From: Nitrosarchaeum koreense MY1
Lineage (GTDB): Archaea > Thermoproteota > Nitrososphaeria > Nitrososphaerales > Nitrosopumilaceae
Reading direction: 5' to 3'
NCBI RefSeq assembly: GCF_000220175.1
Contig: NZ_AFPU01000001.1
Location: 558,001-622,000 of the forward strand
DNA: 64,000 bases
In this document: in pieces, positions 16,989 through 25,965 of the stretch
How the letters are laid out: each line of letters starts with the position of its first letter
Numbering within the stretch: the stretch's first letter is position 1
Made by a program: the position numbers and the translations under genes
The notes under the pieces: generated by a model
Told to the model about the DNA's origin: nothing
The model's input: only the letters and a program-made list of their open reading frames with translations
Databases searched by the model: none

Positions 16989-17285
16989 CTATTTCTTTTT
17001 CCCAATTTGAATTAGATCGGGTGCTTTATTTTTTTCTTGTCCTTTTGATTGCCATCTTAGTAATACTTCTTTGAATGCATTGGCATCTCCCTCATTTTCT
17101 GTATACATTAGTGCAGTTACCCATCTGCCCTTTCCTGCTTTTCCTCCTACGGAATTCATCCAAAAATTACTTGGTAATGTCTCCATCAGTTTGTTAGATG
17201 GGTCTTTTGTTACTTCTAACCATCTTTGTCCTACGAAATTCAAAATCTGTTCTAATTCTTCTTTTTGGATCATGATTTTTTTCAT
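16989..17285 (-). CDS. Conserved-looking small protein (98 aa), unknown
   Basis: A soluble Trp/Lys-containing protein with EELEQILNFVGQRWLEVTKD, then LPSNFWMNSVGGKAGKGRWV and LMYTENEGDANAFKEVLLRW. The Gly-rich GGKAGKGRWV could be a phosphate- or RNA-contacting loop. No Cys or membrane segment is present. It lies 21 nt upstream of the ThyX-like start on the same strand and is probably co-transcribed with it. I do not recognise the family. Confidence 0.75.
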   Translation of the reverse strand: MKKIMIQKEELEQILNFVGQRWLEVTKDPSNKLMETLPSNFWMNSVGGKAGKGRWVTALMYTENEGDANAFKEVLLRWQSKGQEKNKAPDLIQIGKKK

Positions 17286-17731
17286 ATTATGCTAAATTTT
17301 AAAATTTCTAAAGTTTTTTCTAACTGGTTTTTTACATAAATTATGTGGATCTAGGCATGAAATTACTAATTTGTATGTGTGATGTCCTGATTAAAAATAT
17401 GATTGGATCTTAAGACCAAAAACGATTAGTTGTTTGGTGAAAGTTCCAACTATTGTTTTTTTGATGATTTAGTATTTAGATCATACTGATAATTTCTACG
17501 CGAGTCTTTTATTCCGATTTGAGATATTCTTGTTATTAGATGGGTTGAGGTTTTTTCGACCATTACCTCACACCATCTAGTTTTAACCGATTAGAAGATT
17601 CATGCCCTTCTAATCTTTTTATTACTAAAGTGGTATTTTTTTTATGTTATACCTCTAGTGACTCTTTTGTATTGTCTGAAGAATAATTTTCAAGATTAGT
17701 TTATAATTATGCCTAAATCAGAGCTATCAAT
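17286..17731. other. 446-bp divergent intergenic region with three stem-loops
   Basis: It separates the minus-strand gene at 16989 from the plus-strand terC. No credible coding frame is present. It holds three consecutive stem-loops, annotated separately as a candidate RNA. A TATA-like TTTATAATTA near 17699-17708 lies about 25-30 nt before the terC start. Confidence 0.6.
17418..17620 (+). ncRNA. Candidate structured RNA: three tandem stem-loops
   Basis: Stem-loop 1 pairs TAGTTG (17427) with CAACTA (17447), extended by about 6 bp past a one-base bulge and followed by T7. Stem-loop 2 pairs AGATGG..TGAGG (17538-17550) with CCTCA..CCATCT (17566-17578), interrupted by a 2x2 internal loop. Stem-loop 3 pairs GATTAGAAG (17589-17597) with CTTCTAATC (17607-17615) perfectly, with a 9-nt loop and a T5 tail. 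The flanking genes diverge, so these cannot be terminators of either. They could be a small RNA, or a leader of terC if transcription starts upstream of the TATA-like box. The strand is inferred from the T tails. Confidence 0.35.
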
Positions 17732-18712
17732 TTGCCAATAGAATCTGGTATAGTTACACTTGAACTATGGATTATCTTTTTTGCAATTCTTTCAGTAACT
17801 ATTGCAATTGATCTTGGATTGATTCATAAAATAAAAAGAAGATTGACCAAAACATCGTCCTCTGAATTAGAACATGTGATGTCTACCAAAGAGGCACTTG
17901 GTTGGACAATCACTTGGATTTCACTTGCAGGAATTTTTGCAGGAATGATCTATTTTGCACTTGGTAATGATAAGATGATTGAATTTGTAACTGGATATGC
18001 TCTAGAAAAGTCTCTTAGTGTAGATAACATGTTTGTATTTTTACTAGTTTTTACTACTCTGGGAATTCCTCATAAATATCAGCATAGAGTTCTCTCTGTT
18101 GGTATTCTTAGTGCAATTGTGATGAGAATTGCACTAATTCTTGTTGGTGCATCTTTGTTAGATAATTTCCATTGGATGATCTATATTTTTGGTGGATTAC
18201 TTTGGTTTACATCCATTAGAATGATCCTTCAAAAAGAAGAGAAGAAAATTGAACTTGAAAAAAACATTGCAGTTAGAATTTTAAAAAAATTCATGCCTGT
18301 TAACCTAAACTTGGTTGGCAACAAATTCCTTGTATCAATTAATGGTGTAATGCATGCCACTCCATTGCTAGTGGCACTTGCAATAATTGAGCTGACTGAT
18401 CTGGTATTTGCAATGGACTCCATTCCTGCTGTGTTGGCAATTACTCGAGATCCGTTCATAGTAATAACATCAAACGTATTTGCTATCTTGGGTTTAAGGG
18501 CACTTTACTTTTTAATTGGTGGTATGATGGAACGATTCCATTATCTAAAACCTGGATTAATCGTGCTTTTGATATTCATTGGAACTAAGATGATAATCTC
18601 TGAATTCTATCATATTGAAACTGTGACTTCTTTGATTATTGTATTTGTCATTCTTGTTACCGTGATGGTTGCTTCATTGCTAAAAAAACCAAAAACTACG
18701 AAATCTGAATAA
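17732..18712 (+). CDS. TerC family integral membrane protein
   Basis: This 326-aa protein has the TerC pattern of eight to nine transmembrane helices. Diagnostic stretches are SLSVDNMFVFLLVFTTLGIP and IELTDLVFAMDSIPAVLAITRDPFIVITSNVFAILGLRALYFLI, where membrane-embedded Asp residues form the conserved metal-binding site. TerC/Alx relatives export manganese or serve metal-stress and secretion roles. The start is a TTG or later codon close to a TATA-like box, consistent with leaderless transcription. Manganese export is inferred from the family. Confidence 0.92.
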   Translation: MPIESGIVTLELWIIFFAILSVTIAIDLGLIHKIKRRLTKTSSSELEHVMSTKEALGWTITWISLAGIFAGMIYFALGNDKMIEFVTGYALEKSLSVDNMFVFLLVFTTLGIPHKYQHRVLSVGILSAIVMRIALILVGASLLDNFHWMIYIFGGLLWFTSIRMILQKEEKKIELEKNIAVRILKKFMPVNLNLVGNKFLVSINGVMHATPLLVALAIIELTDLVFAMDSIPAVLAITRDPFIVITSNVFAILGLRALYFLIGGMMERFHYLKPGLIVLLIFIGTKMIISEFYHIETVTSLIIVFVILVTVMVASLLKKPKTTKSE

Positions 18713-18807
18713 ATTCAAGAATTACTTGTGTTATGTGCTAAATGTTAACCTGAATTGATCAAATGGGTAGTGAAATTTATTATCTTATTTATTAAATTTA
18801 AACTCAA

Positions 18808-21651
18808 TTGGATACATATACGTTGAATAGAAAATCATACTTTGGTATTTGTTTTGGTGTATTGTTGCTAATTAGTATTGTATCCGTACAAATGGCATAT
18901 GCTGAACCTATGTTTTCTTTTAAATTTGGTACTTTTGGAACCGCAAATAATCAACTAAAAAATCCACATGATGTTGATGTGAGTAGTGATGGTAGATCCA
19001 TCTATGTTACAGATACTGATAATCACAGAATTATTGTATTTGATGATGATGGGGATTATGATTACAAATTTGGCACCTTTTGTAATATGACTTCAATCCA
19101 AAACTGCAATGATGATGCAGATGGTGCAGACAATGATGGCGATGGTCAATTTAACAATCCCTTTAGTGGAGTTTTAGATGGGATTGGAAATTTCTTTGTT
19201 ATTGATTCTGATAATGAACGAGTTCAAAGATTTGATGATGGCGATGGTCAATTCGAATCAAAGTTTGGCTCTTCTGATAATACAAAACCCGAGTATCTAG
19301 GCTCTGCTCAAGGAATTGCTATACAAAAATCTACAAAGAAGATTTTTGTATCTAGTATTGAAACTGATTCCATATCTGTTTTTGATTCTTCAGGAACTTT
19401 TGTAACTAATTTTAAAACGTTCAATGGTACTCAAACTCTAACGAATCCATCACATATGATAATTGATGACAGTGAAGAGACTCTATATGTTTCTGATACT
19501 GGAAATGATAGAATCATAGCATTCAAACTTGTTACAGGAACAACATGTCCAACAGGTACTACTAAAGCAGTAGATGGAATTTGTTATATCAAAAAGTTTG
19601 GTTCTGCAGGTACCGCTGACGGAAAATTTGATTCTCCATCAGGTTTAGCAATTGATTCAACAAATGATTTGCTTTATGTTGCAGATACTGATAATAACCG
19701 AATCCAAATATTCAAACTAACTACTGATACAACTTGTGCTAGTGGTACAAGTAAAGTTGTTGATGGTGTATGTTTTGTAGAAAAGTTTGGTTCTGCAGGT
19801 ACCGCTGACGGAAAATTTGATTCTCCCTTAGGACTTGCGTTAGATACTACACATAATTTACTATATGTTGCAGATACTGACAACAGTAGGATTCAGGCAT
19901 TTACACTGGTAACTGCTTCACAAACTCCTGGTCCTCCAAAGAATTTGAAAACATCTCCAGTTTCCACAAAATCTGTACTCTTAACTTGGGATGAACCTGT
20001 TTTATCTACTGGATCTCCTGCAGTAACTGGTTACAAAATTGAATACAAAACCGCAACCACTGCATATGCTGTTTTGATTGCAGATACTAAGAGTATTTCA
20101 ACATCATTTCTTCATGAAGGTCTCGACTCTAGCAATACTTACACTTATCAAATATATGCAATAAATTCTAAAGGAACAAGTACCCCTTCTTCTAGTTCAT
20201 CAGTAAAACCTACAGAAACTACTGTTCCAAGTGGATTGCTTGCAACAGCAATTTCTCCAAATCAAATTAGACTTTCATGGCAAGCTCCATCAAACACATT
20301 TGGACAAAGCATCGGTGGATATACAATTCAACGTGTAGTTGGCCCTGATGTTTATGATAATCTTGGTTCAACAAATAGTAAAACAACTACATACACTGTT
20401 AATAATTTGACAACTGATAAATCATATTCATTTGTAGTTCGAGCAAATATTGGATATGGTGTTACAGAACCATCAAACACCGCCTCTGCTACTCCCAAAA
20501 CAACTTCAGTTGATGTTCCTCAAACACAAACATCTTCCAATTCTGCTGTAATACAAATTTCTTCACCTCCAATAAAATTAACTGCAACAAGTACCTCCTC
20601 TACTCAGATTAATCTGTCATGGAGTCCACCTTCATCTACTGGAAATACTCCGATCACTGGTTACAAAATTGAGACGAAAAAAGATTCTGGCTCTTACTCT
20701 GTATTGGTAGCAAACACAAACAGTACCTCCACTACATACTCTCATACGAATCTTACAACAAATTCCAAATACACATACAAAGTATATGCGATAAATGAAG
20801 CTGGTACCAGTACTGCATCTAATGAAGTTACTACAATTCCAACAACTACTTTGAAAATAAATCCTTTAGGTAAGCTGACGATAGATGAAGGAAAATTACT
20901 ATCTTTTGCTGTAAAGTTGACTGATCCATCTATGAGTGGCATGGTATTTAGTTTAGAAAAGAATCCTCCTACTGGAGCTTCAATTAATCAAAATAATGGA
21001 ATGTTTAGTTGGACTCCAAATGATACACAGGGTGGAAAAGCATACATCTTTGATATTGTAGCAAATCTAGGCTCGTTAAGTGATAGGCAATCAATTATAA
21101 TTACTGTAAATGATTCTATCAAAAAATCTGATCCTATCAAAGAGCCAGAACCACCAAAAGATGATCCTATAGATGAACCTGTTAAACTAGAGATAGCTTC
21201 ATTTGTGGATCCTACAAGAGATCCACAATCATATGTTGACAGATACAACAATGAACCAAGTTACAAAAAATGGTTTGATGATAACTTCCCAGAATACTCT
21301 TCAATTCATGAAGCAGTTGGATTAGATACACCAAAAGGTTTAGCTCCTTTTGTTGATACTTCAAAAGATCCACAATCTTATGTTGACAGATACAACAATG
21401 AACCAAGTTACAAAAAATGGTTTGATGATAACTTCCCAGAATACTCTTCGATTTATGAAGCAGTTGGATTAGATAAACCAAAAACTGATGAACCAAAAAC
21501 GGATACACCAAAAATTGATGAACCAAAAACTGACACACCAAAAATTGATGAACCAAAATTTGGAATATGTGGACCTGGAACAAAACTAATTGATGGCATA
21601 TGTACTATTGTCGATATGCCAAAACCAAAACCTTGGTGGCAATTCTGGTAG
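18808..21651 (+). CDS. Large secreted NHL-repeat, fibronectin III surface protein (947 aa)
   Basis: A signal peptide (residues about 10-33, ending QMAYAEP) is followed by six NHL-type beta-propeller repeats recognisable by YVTDTDNHRIIVF-like cores (about 40-375). Three fibronectin type III domains come next (starting near 372, 472 and 590), then a cadherin/He_PIG-like Ig domain (about 690-770). A 49-residue unit with SYVDRYNNEPSYKKWFDDNF occurs twice, followed by a Lys/Asp/Thr/Pro repeat (KTDEPKTDTPKIDEP) and a Cys-containing tail ending WWQFW. No transmembrane anchor is seen at the C-terminus. A cell-surface adhesion or binding role is inferred from the domains. The start is TTG, with a second in-frame TTG five codons downstream. 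Confidence 0.9.
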   Translation: MDTYTLNRKSYFGICFGVLLLISIVSVQMAYAEPMFSFKFGTFGTANNQLKNPHDVDVSSDGRSIYVTDTDNHRIIVFDDDGDYDYKFGTFCNMTSIQNCNDDADGADNDGDGQFNNPFSGVLDGIGNFFVIDSDNERVQRFDDGDGQFESKFGSSDNTKPEYLGSAQGIAIQKSTKKIFVSSIETDSISVFDSSGTFVTNFKTFNGTQTLTNPSHMIIDDSEETLYVSDTGNDRIIAFKLVTGTTCPTGTTKAVDGICYIKKFGSAGTADGKFDSPSGLAIDSTNDLLYVADTDNNRIQIFKLTTDTTCASGTSKVVDGVCFVEKFGSAGTADGKFDSPLGLALDTTHNLLYVADTDNSRIQAFTLVTASQTPGPPKNLKTSPVSTKSVLLTWDEPVLSTGSPAVTGYKIEYKTATTAYAVLIADTKSISTSFLHEGLDSSNTYTYQIYAINSKGTSTPSSSSSVKPTETTVPSGLLATAISPNQIRLSWQAPSNTFGQSIGGYTIQRVVGPDVYDNLGSTNSKTTTYTVNNLTTDKSYSFVVRANIGYGVTEPSNTASATPKTTSVDVPQTQTSSNSAVIQISSPPIKLTATSTSSTQINLSWSPPSSTGNTPITGYKIETKKDSGSYSVLVANTNSTSTTYSHTNLTTNSKYTYKVYAINEAGTSTASNEVTTIPTTTLKINPLGKLTIDEGKLLSFAVKLTDPSMSGMVFSLEKNPPTGASINQNNGMFSWTPNDTQGGKAYIFDIVANLGSLSDRQSIIITVNDSIKKSDPIKEPEPPKDDPIDEPVKLEIASFVDPTRDPQSYVDRYNNEPSYKKWFDDNFPEYSSIHEAVGLDTPKGLAPFVDTSKDPQSYVDRYNNEPSYKKWFDDNFPEYSSIYEAVGLDKPKTDEPKTDTPKIDEPKTDTPKIDEPKFGICGPGTKLIDGICTIVDMPKPKPWWQFW
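19592..19826 (+). repeat. 46-bp direct repeat inside the NHL region
   Basis: The same 46 bases, encoding KFGSAGTADGKFDS, occur at 19592-19637 and 19781-19826, 189 bp (63 codons) apart. Exact DNA identity over a whole propeller-blade segment suggests a recent in-frame duplication or gene conversion. Confidence 0.85.
21232..21449 (+). repeat. 71-bp direct repeat encoding the C-terminal 49-aa unit
   Basis: Positions 21232-21302 and 21379-21449 are identical at the DNA level and are spaced 147 bp (49 codons). They encode YVDRYNNEPSYKKWFDDNF and flanking residues. Confidence 0.9.
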
Positions 21652-21679
21652 ACTAATTAAAATATTTTAATCTCAAATT

Positions 21680-21904
21680 TTATGCATGAATTTTTGGATT
21701 TGACAAAAATGATGCATATTGTTGTAACTTGTATTTCAGAAAGAAATTTGCTTTTGCTCTTGGGTAGTTATTGTTTACATATTCTTTAATTTCTGGCAAA
21801 CTCATTTTTGCTAATTTATAAAATTCTGAATTGTATTGAGAAGGTTGTATTGTGATACTCATCAAGTTATGGTTTGTTATTTTGTTTTTCCAACGATAAA
21901 TCAA
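21680..21904 (-). CDS. Small hypothetical protein (74 or 60 aa)
   Basis: The protein contains SQYNSEFYKLAKMSLPEIKE and a basic, aromatic C-terminus (NNYPRAKANFFLKYKLQQY). A downstream ATG (residue 15, position 21862) giving MSITIQPSQYN is a likely true start, because the first 14 residues are of random AT-rich type. No known domain was recognised. Confidence 0.45.
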   Translation of the reverse strand: MIYRWKNKITNHNLMSITIQPSQYNSEFYKLAKMSLPEIKEYVNNNYPRAKANFFLKYKLQQYASFLSNPKIHA

Positions 21905-21963
21905 AAATTGTTCTAATCTTTGTTAGTTTTATCAAACCAATAAGAGACTAACTGAAAATAATA

Positions 21964-22272
21964 TTAGTTCTCATAAATCTGTCTTTTAATGTCTGAAATA
22001 TGTTCATTAAAAATTTCAATTCCAGCATCAAATAGTTTCATTGTATTTTCCACAGTGCCTGGTTGATTTTCATCAATTCTTTTGTTTGTTAGATATTGGC
22101 CAGAATCATGAATGTATTTTTGAAGAACCATTCCCAAAATACATTCATGCATGTTTTTAATATCCCACTGCTCTTTTGTTGAATTTACCAAATTGAAATA
22201 CTTTGGAATCTGACTAGTCGCTATTTGTAGCAAATTTTCAAGTTCTCTAGTATCATCAACGCTCAGTTTCAT
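21964..22272 (-). CDS. Hypothetical helical protein (102 aa)
   Basis: An all-alpha soluble protein starting MKLSVDDTRELENLLQIATS. It contains a conserved-looking middle (WDIKNMHECILGMVLQKYIHD) and an acidic C-terminal helix. The pattern of spaced hydrophobics suggests a four-helix bundle. It has an ATG start. A copy of the 33-bp direct repeat lies 171 bp upstream of this start. Confidence 0.6.
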   Translation of the reverse strand: MKLSVDDTRELENLLQIATSQIPKYFNLVNSTKEQWDIKNMHECILGMVLQKYIHDSGQYLTNKRIDENQPGTVENTMKLFDAGIEIFNEHISDIKRQIYEN

Positions 22273-22442
22273 CTTACAATTAATCTGAATTGATCTTTCA
22301 AATTAATAGTTTTGATTATCTGAAAATTGACTTTTTTTATGAGGCTATTTTTTTTATTTTTGTAAAATATCTTGGCATAATTACTGTCAAAATAATATCA
22401 CACTAACTTGACATGTTTTTAACAACTAGTGATTTAGGCATG

Positions 22443-22475
22443 AGTTAATGGCATATTGATCCCTTAGAAATGTCA
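22443..22475 (+). repeat. 33-bp direct repeat, left copy
   Basis: AGTTAATGGCATATTGATCC followed by CTTAGAAATGTCA is repeated exactly at 23977-24009. AGGCAT precedes both copies, with a TG insertion in this one, so the conserved block is about 40 bp. The two copies flank the frameshifted NRAMP gene in the same orientation. Confidence 0.9.
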
Positions 22476-22562
22476 CAAGTGGACTAGCAACAGATTAGAA
22501 GGACTTTTCAATGATGATATAAAATTTTATACAGTATGAAGTATTTTATTTTTTGAGCATTT

Positions 22563-23856
22563 TTACACTAATGTCCACGTGAAGATCATAATAACAATGG
22601 AAAATCCCATTATTGCAACAGTTAACCATCCTAAAACATTCGCTAATCGTCGATTAGTATGGGTGTGAAGTATTTTTTTGTCATTTGCAACTTTGATGAC
22701 TGCTATGAGTAAAGGAACTGCAATTATCCCATTAATTATGGCAGTATAGTATAATGCTTTGATAGGATCTAACCCCATAAAATTAATCCAGAGTCCAACT
22801 ACTGTAGAGGAAGCTATTATCAAATAGAACGATTTAGCTTCCTTGAATTTCTTGCTTAACCCTTGTTTCCAACCAAATCCTTCCGATAATGCATACGCAG
22901 AAGAACCAGAAAGTATTGGGATTGCCAACATACCTGTACCTATAACTCCTAATGCAAAGATTATTTTTGCAATTTGTCCTGAATTTGGAAATGTTTGTAC
23001 TAGCGGTTCTAGTGCTTTTGCAGCTTGATCTGCAGTAATAACATTTGAAATTCCTCCAGCATGAAGAGTTCCGGCGGCAGTCAAAATAATAAACCACATT
23101 GTAAGTATAGAAAACCCAATTCCAAGCATGACATCTATACGCATCATTTTGATTTCGCGCTTTGTGATGTGTGGTTTGCTATCTCCAATTTCTTTAATCT
23201 TGTTTTTTGCAACATCTTCTTCTGCTTCTTCTGATGTCTGCCAGAAAAACAAATAAGGTGATATTGTGGTTCCAAAAAGCGCAACAAACATCATGGAAAA
23301 TGCGGGAGTAAACTCTACATGTGGAATAATACTCGCAGTAAAAACTTCTTGCCAGTTTGCTCCAATAATTAAAGCAGTAACAAAATATGCAAGTAAAGAA
23401 AGTGTCAGATATTTTAATATCCTGATATATTTTTGATATGGAATTAAAATTTCAGATAAAATTATCGTCGTAGTAAAAAACAGCGTGGTAAGAAGAATTG
23501 GAAATCCAGGAAAAATTAGATTTACAGAAGCAGACATTGCACCGATATCTGCACCGATGTTTATCGTGTTTGCAACAAGAAGCAATGTTATTATCGGAAA
23601 AACTGTTTTTTTTGAATACTTTTTTTTTGATAACTCCTGCCAACCCACTTCCAGTCAACAGACCGATTCTTCCACACATTTCTTGTACAGTTGTTACTAA
23701 CGGATAGATAAACAAGGAAAACCATAGTGCACCAGTACCATACTGTGCACCTGCTTGAGTATAGGTTGCAATTCCTGATGGATCATCATCAGAAGCCCCA
23801 GTTATTATTCCAGGACCAAAAATCTTTGAGAGTTTTTTTAGTCTGTGTTTAGACAT
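22563..23856 (-). pseudogene. NRAMP-family divalent metal transporter, frameshifted at an A9 run
   Basis: Two overlapping frames together encode one NRAMP (SLC11) transporter. The first, 23856 to about 23620, gives MSKHRLKKL..GASDDDPSGIATYTQAG..GLAGVIKKK. The second, from about 23625 to 22563, continues KKYSKKTVFPIITLLLVANTINIGADIGAM. They join at a run of nine A (minus strand; T at 23620-23628); eight A would restore one frame. TM1 reads DDPSG instead of DPGN, and the TM6 region GTTISPYLFFWQ lacks the canonical MPH, so it belongs to a divergent NRAMP subgroup. Substrate (Mn, Mg or other) cannot be assigned. The shift may be a true mutation, a sequencing error, or recoding/phase variation. 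Confidence 0.85.
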
Positions 23857-23976
23857 TATGTAAAAAATCCCTTAGTTGTATGATTGAAAATCATTGTAAC
23901 TACAAATGAATTAGATGATAGATTAAAGAAGTTTGCATATCATTTTCAATATTGAATGTGAATTGTCCCCAGGCAT

Positions 23977-24009
23977 AGTTAATGGCATATTGATCCCTTA
24001 GAAATGTCA
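23977..24009 (+). repeat. 33-bp direct repeat, right copy
   Basis: It is identical to 22443-22475. It lies 121 bp upstream of the NRAMP start on the minus strand and 118 bp upstream of the sensor kinase on the plus strand, so it could also be a shared regulatory element. Confidence 0.9.
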
Positions 24010-24126
24010 TAAAAATAGAATATTTTCATTATAGAAAGGGGATAAAGATGGGGACCTGCCAATTTGACCTTTTTTAAGGATTTTAAGAAGATATGAAAAT
24101 GATTATAAAATGCAATTGGCAAAAAA

Positions 24127-25938
24127 ATGGTTTTTCATAAATCAAATCAATACATAATATTTAGTAATAATACCGATAATTGTGGTTTCTTTTTGGATAA
24201 AGAAGTAGCATTAACAATCATAATAATGGTTGTCACTACCGGGGCAATTGTGGGATTATTGTGTATTTACACAAATAATGAAATTCAACGAATGAATGAG
24301 GAAATAACAAAAACAAAAACAAATGAAGTGCAGGCATTATCTTCACGTTTTGCGTTAAGGTTACAGTATGTTACTGGCCTGATGGAATTATCTAGTCAGA
24401 CTTTTCCAATGACGAAACCTCCGACACACTCAAGTTTAATTTCTGATCATTTAAAGGGCATACCGCAAGATGCAGACATTGAGAAAAGAGAAATTGCAAG
24501 AAACATGTTTGATAAAAAACTTGAACTTGAGTATGTTTTTTATGCCATGCCAAATGGTGACATCTATTTTTTAGAACCGTTTTCCTCACAGGTCAAACTC
24601 TCTCAGATAAATTTTGCTTTTAGGGACTGGTATCAAGGTGCACTGGACACAGGCTCTACATATGTAAGCGAGGTTTATGTTTCTGCTAATGAAAAGCACA
24701 ATGTAATAGCAATTGCAGTCCCGATACATAATGACATTGACCAAACTTTGAATGGACTATTTGTAGGTGCACTTGATCTTGGCGCGGTTCAGAGATCACT
24801 ATCACAGATTAGTCATGGACAAAATGAATATTTTCTCATAGTGGATCACAATAATAACATAGTAGTAGATTCTAGAAAATCAGAATCAGACATTGAAATT
24901 AAAAAATTTACCTTAGATTTGATTGACCATCCATCAAAAAATGAAGTCAGTGTAATAACAAAAGAGATAGACGGAAAAGATCATCTCATAGCATTCAAAA
25001 CTATACCTGTAGGGATTCATGAATGGTCAGTTATATCGATTCAACCGTATGAAGATGTGTTTGTATCATCGACAGTACTGAGAAACGAAACACTTGGAAT
25101 GATCATGACAATAGTGGCAATCACTGGTACGTCTGGTTTTTTTATGATAAGAAAAATAAATATAAACATACATCTTTCAGACCAACTAAAACAAAACAAC
25201 TCTGAACTAGCGCTAAAAACGGAACAAATCAAACAGATTGATGTTCAAAAAGACGAATTCTCTGCAATGGTTACACATGAGCTAAAAACTCCTCTAATGC
25301 CTATCTTGTGGAATTGTAATTTATTAAAAAAAGGAATGACAGGAGAACTTAATGCAGAACAGATAGAATCAATAGAATCTATTGAAAAAAATACAAAGCA
25401 ACTTGAGTCACTCATTAGCGATATTATGGATGTAAGAAAACTAGAGCTAGATAAAATGAAATTTAATTTTGAATCTATATCGACAGATGAATTTTTTGGC
25501 AATCTTGATTCTACTTATAGAAAGATCTTGACTGACAAAGGGATGTCCTTTAAGACAGAATATCCACATGGAATTATCATACATACAGACAAGACAAGAC
25601 TACGACAAGTCTTTGATAACATAATAGGAAATTCTATAAAGTTTATTCCTCAAAACACGGGAATAATTGAGATAGTAGTGGAGAAAAAAGAAAATGAATT
25701 GACTGCATCCATCAAGGATAATGGTTCTGGCATTCCTCCTGAAAAACAAAAAGGATTGTTTCAGAAATTTTATCAAATAGATACATCAGAGAGAAGAAAA
25801 AGCGGTGGGACCGGACTCGGGCTTGCCATCTCAAAGAAGATAATGGATAAGCTTGGAGGCTCAATCCAGATTGAAAGCGATGGCAAGACAGGCACAACAG
25901 TTCACATTAGTTTGCCTATTGAAAATCAAAATTCTTAA
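24127..25938 (+). CDS. Membrane sensor histidine kinase with extracytoplasmic Cache domain
   Basis: TM1 (about 27-48) and TM2 (about 322-342) bracket a periplasm-type sensor domain of about 270 residues. It has the dCache pattern FRDWYQGALDTGSTYVSEVY, typical of amine, amino-acid or organic-acid sensing. A short coiled linker leads to the HisKA domain with phosphoacceptor His384 (MVTHELKTPLMPI). The ATPase domain follows, with N box DNIIGNSIKF, G1 DNGSGIPPEK, and G2 GGTGLGLAISKKI. It is a complete kinase of 603 aa. The receiver gene starts 27 nt downstream and the HisKA-protease gene follows, all on one strand, so they very probably act together. Isoleucine is often encoded by ATA here, more than in nearby housekeeping genes. 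Confidence 0.93.
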   Translation: MVFHKSNQYIIFSNNTDNCGFFLDKEVALTIIIMVVTTGAIVGLLCIYTNNEIQRMNEEITKTKTNEVQALSSRFALRLQYVTGLMELSSQTFPMTKPPTHSSLISDHLKGIPQDADIEKREIARNMFDKKLELEYVFYAMPNGDIYFLEPFSSQVKLSQINFAFRDWYQGALDTGSTYVSEVYVSANEKHNVIAIAVPIHNDIDQTLNGLFVGALDLGAVQRSLSQISHGQNEYFLIVDHNNNIVVDSRKSESDIEIKKFTLDLIDHPSKNEVSVITKEIDGKDHLIAFKTIPVGIHEWSVISIQPYEDVFVSSTVLRNETLGMIMTIVAITGTSGFFMIRKININIHLSDQLKQNNSELALKTEQIKQIDVQKDEFSAMVTHELKTPLMPILWNCNLLKKGMTGELNAEQIESIESIEKNTKQLESLISDIMDVRKLELDKMKFNFESISTDEFFGNLDSTYRKILTDKGMSFKTEYPHGIIIHTDKTRLRQVFDNIIGNSIKFIPQNTGIIEIVVEKKENELTASIKDNGSGIPPEKQKGLFQKFYQIDTSERRKSGGTGLGLAISKKIMDKLGGSIQIESDGKTGTTVHISLPIENQNS

Positions 25939-25965
25939 AAGCATGTAATCATATTTTATGACTAT

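Noticed and set aside
21212-21583. Minus-strand repetitive frame with FLVHQFLVYPFLVHQ
   Set aside because: It is the antisense of the Lys/Asp/Thr/Pro repeats at the end of the NHL/Fn3 gene.
22443-24009. Calling the repeat-bounded NRAMP segment an insertion sequence
   Set aside because: There is no transposase, no terminal inverted repeat, and the direct repeat is too long for a target-site duplication.
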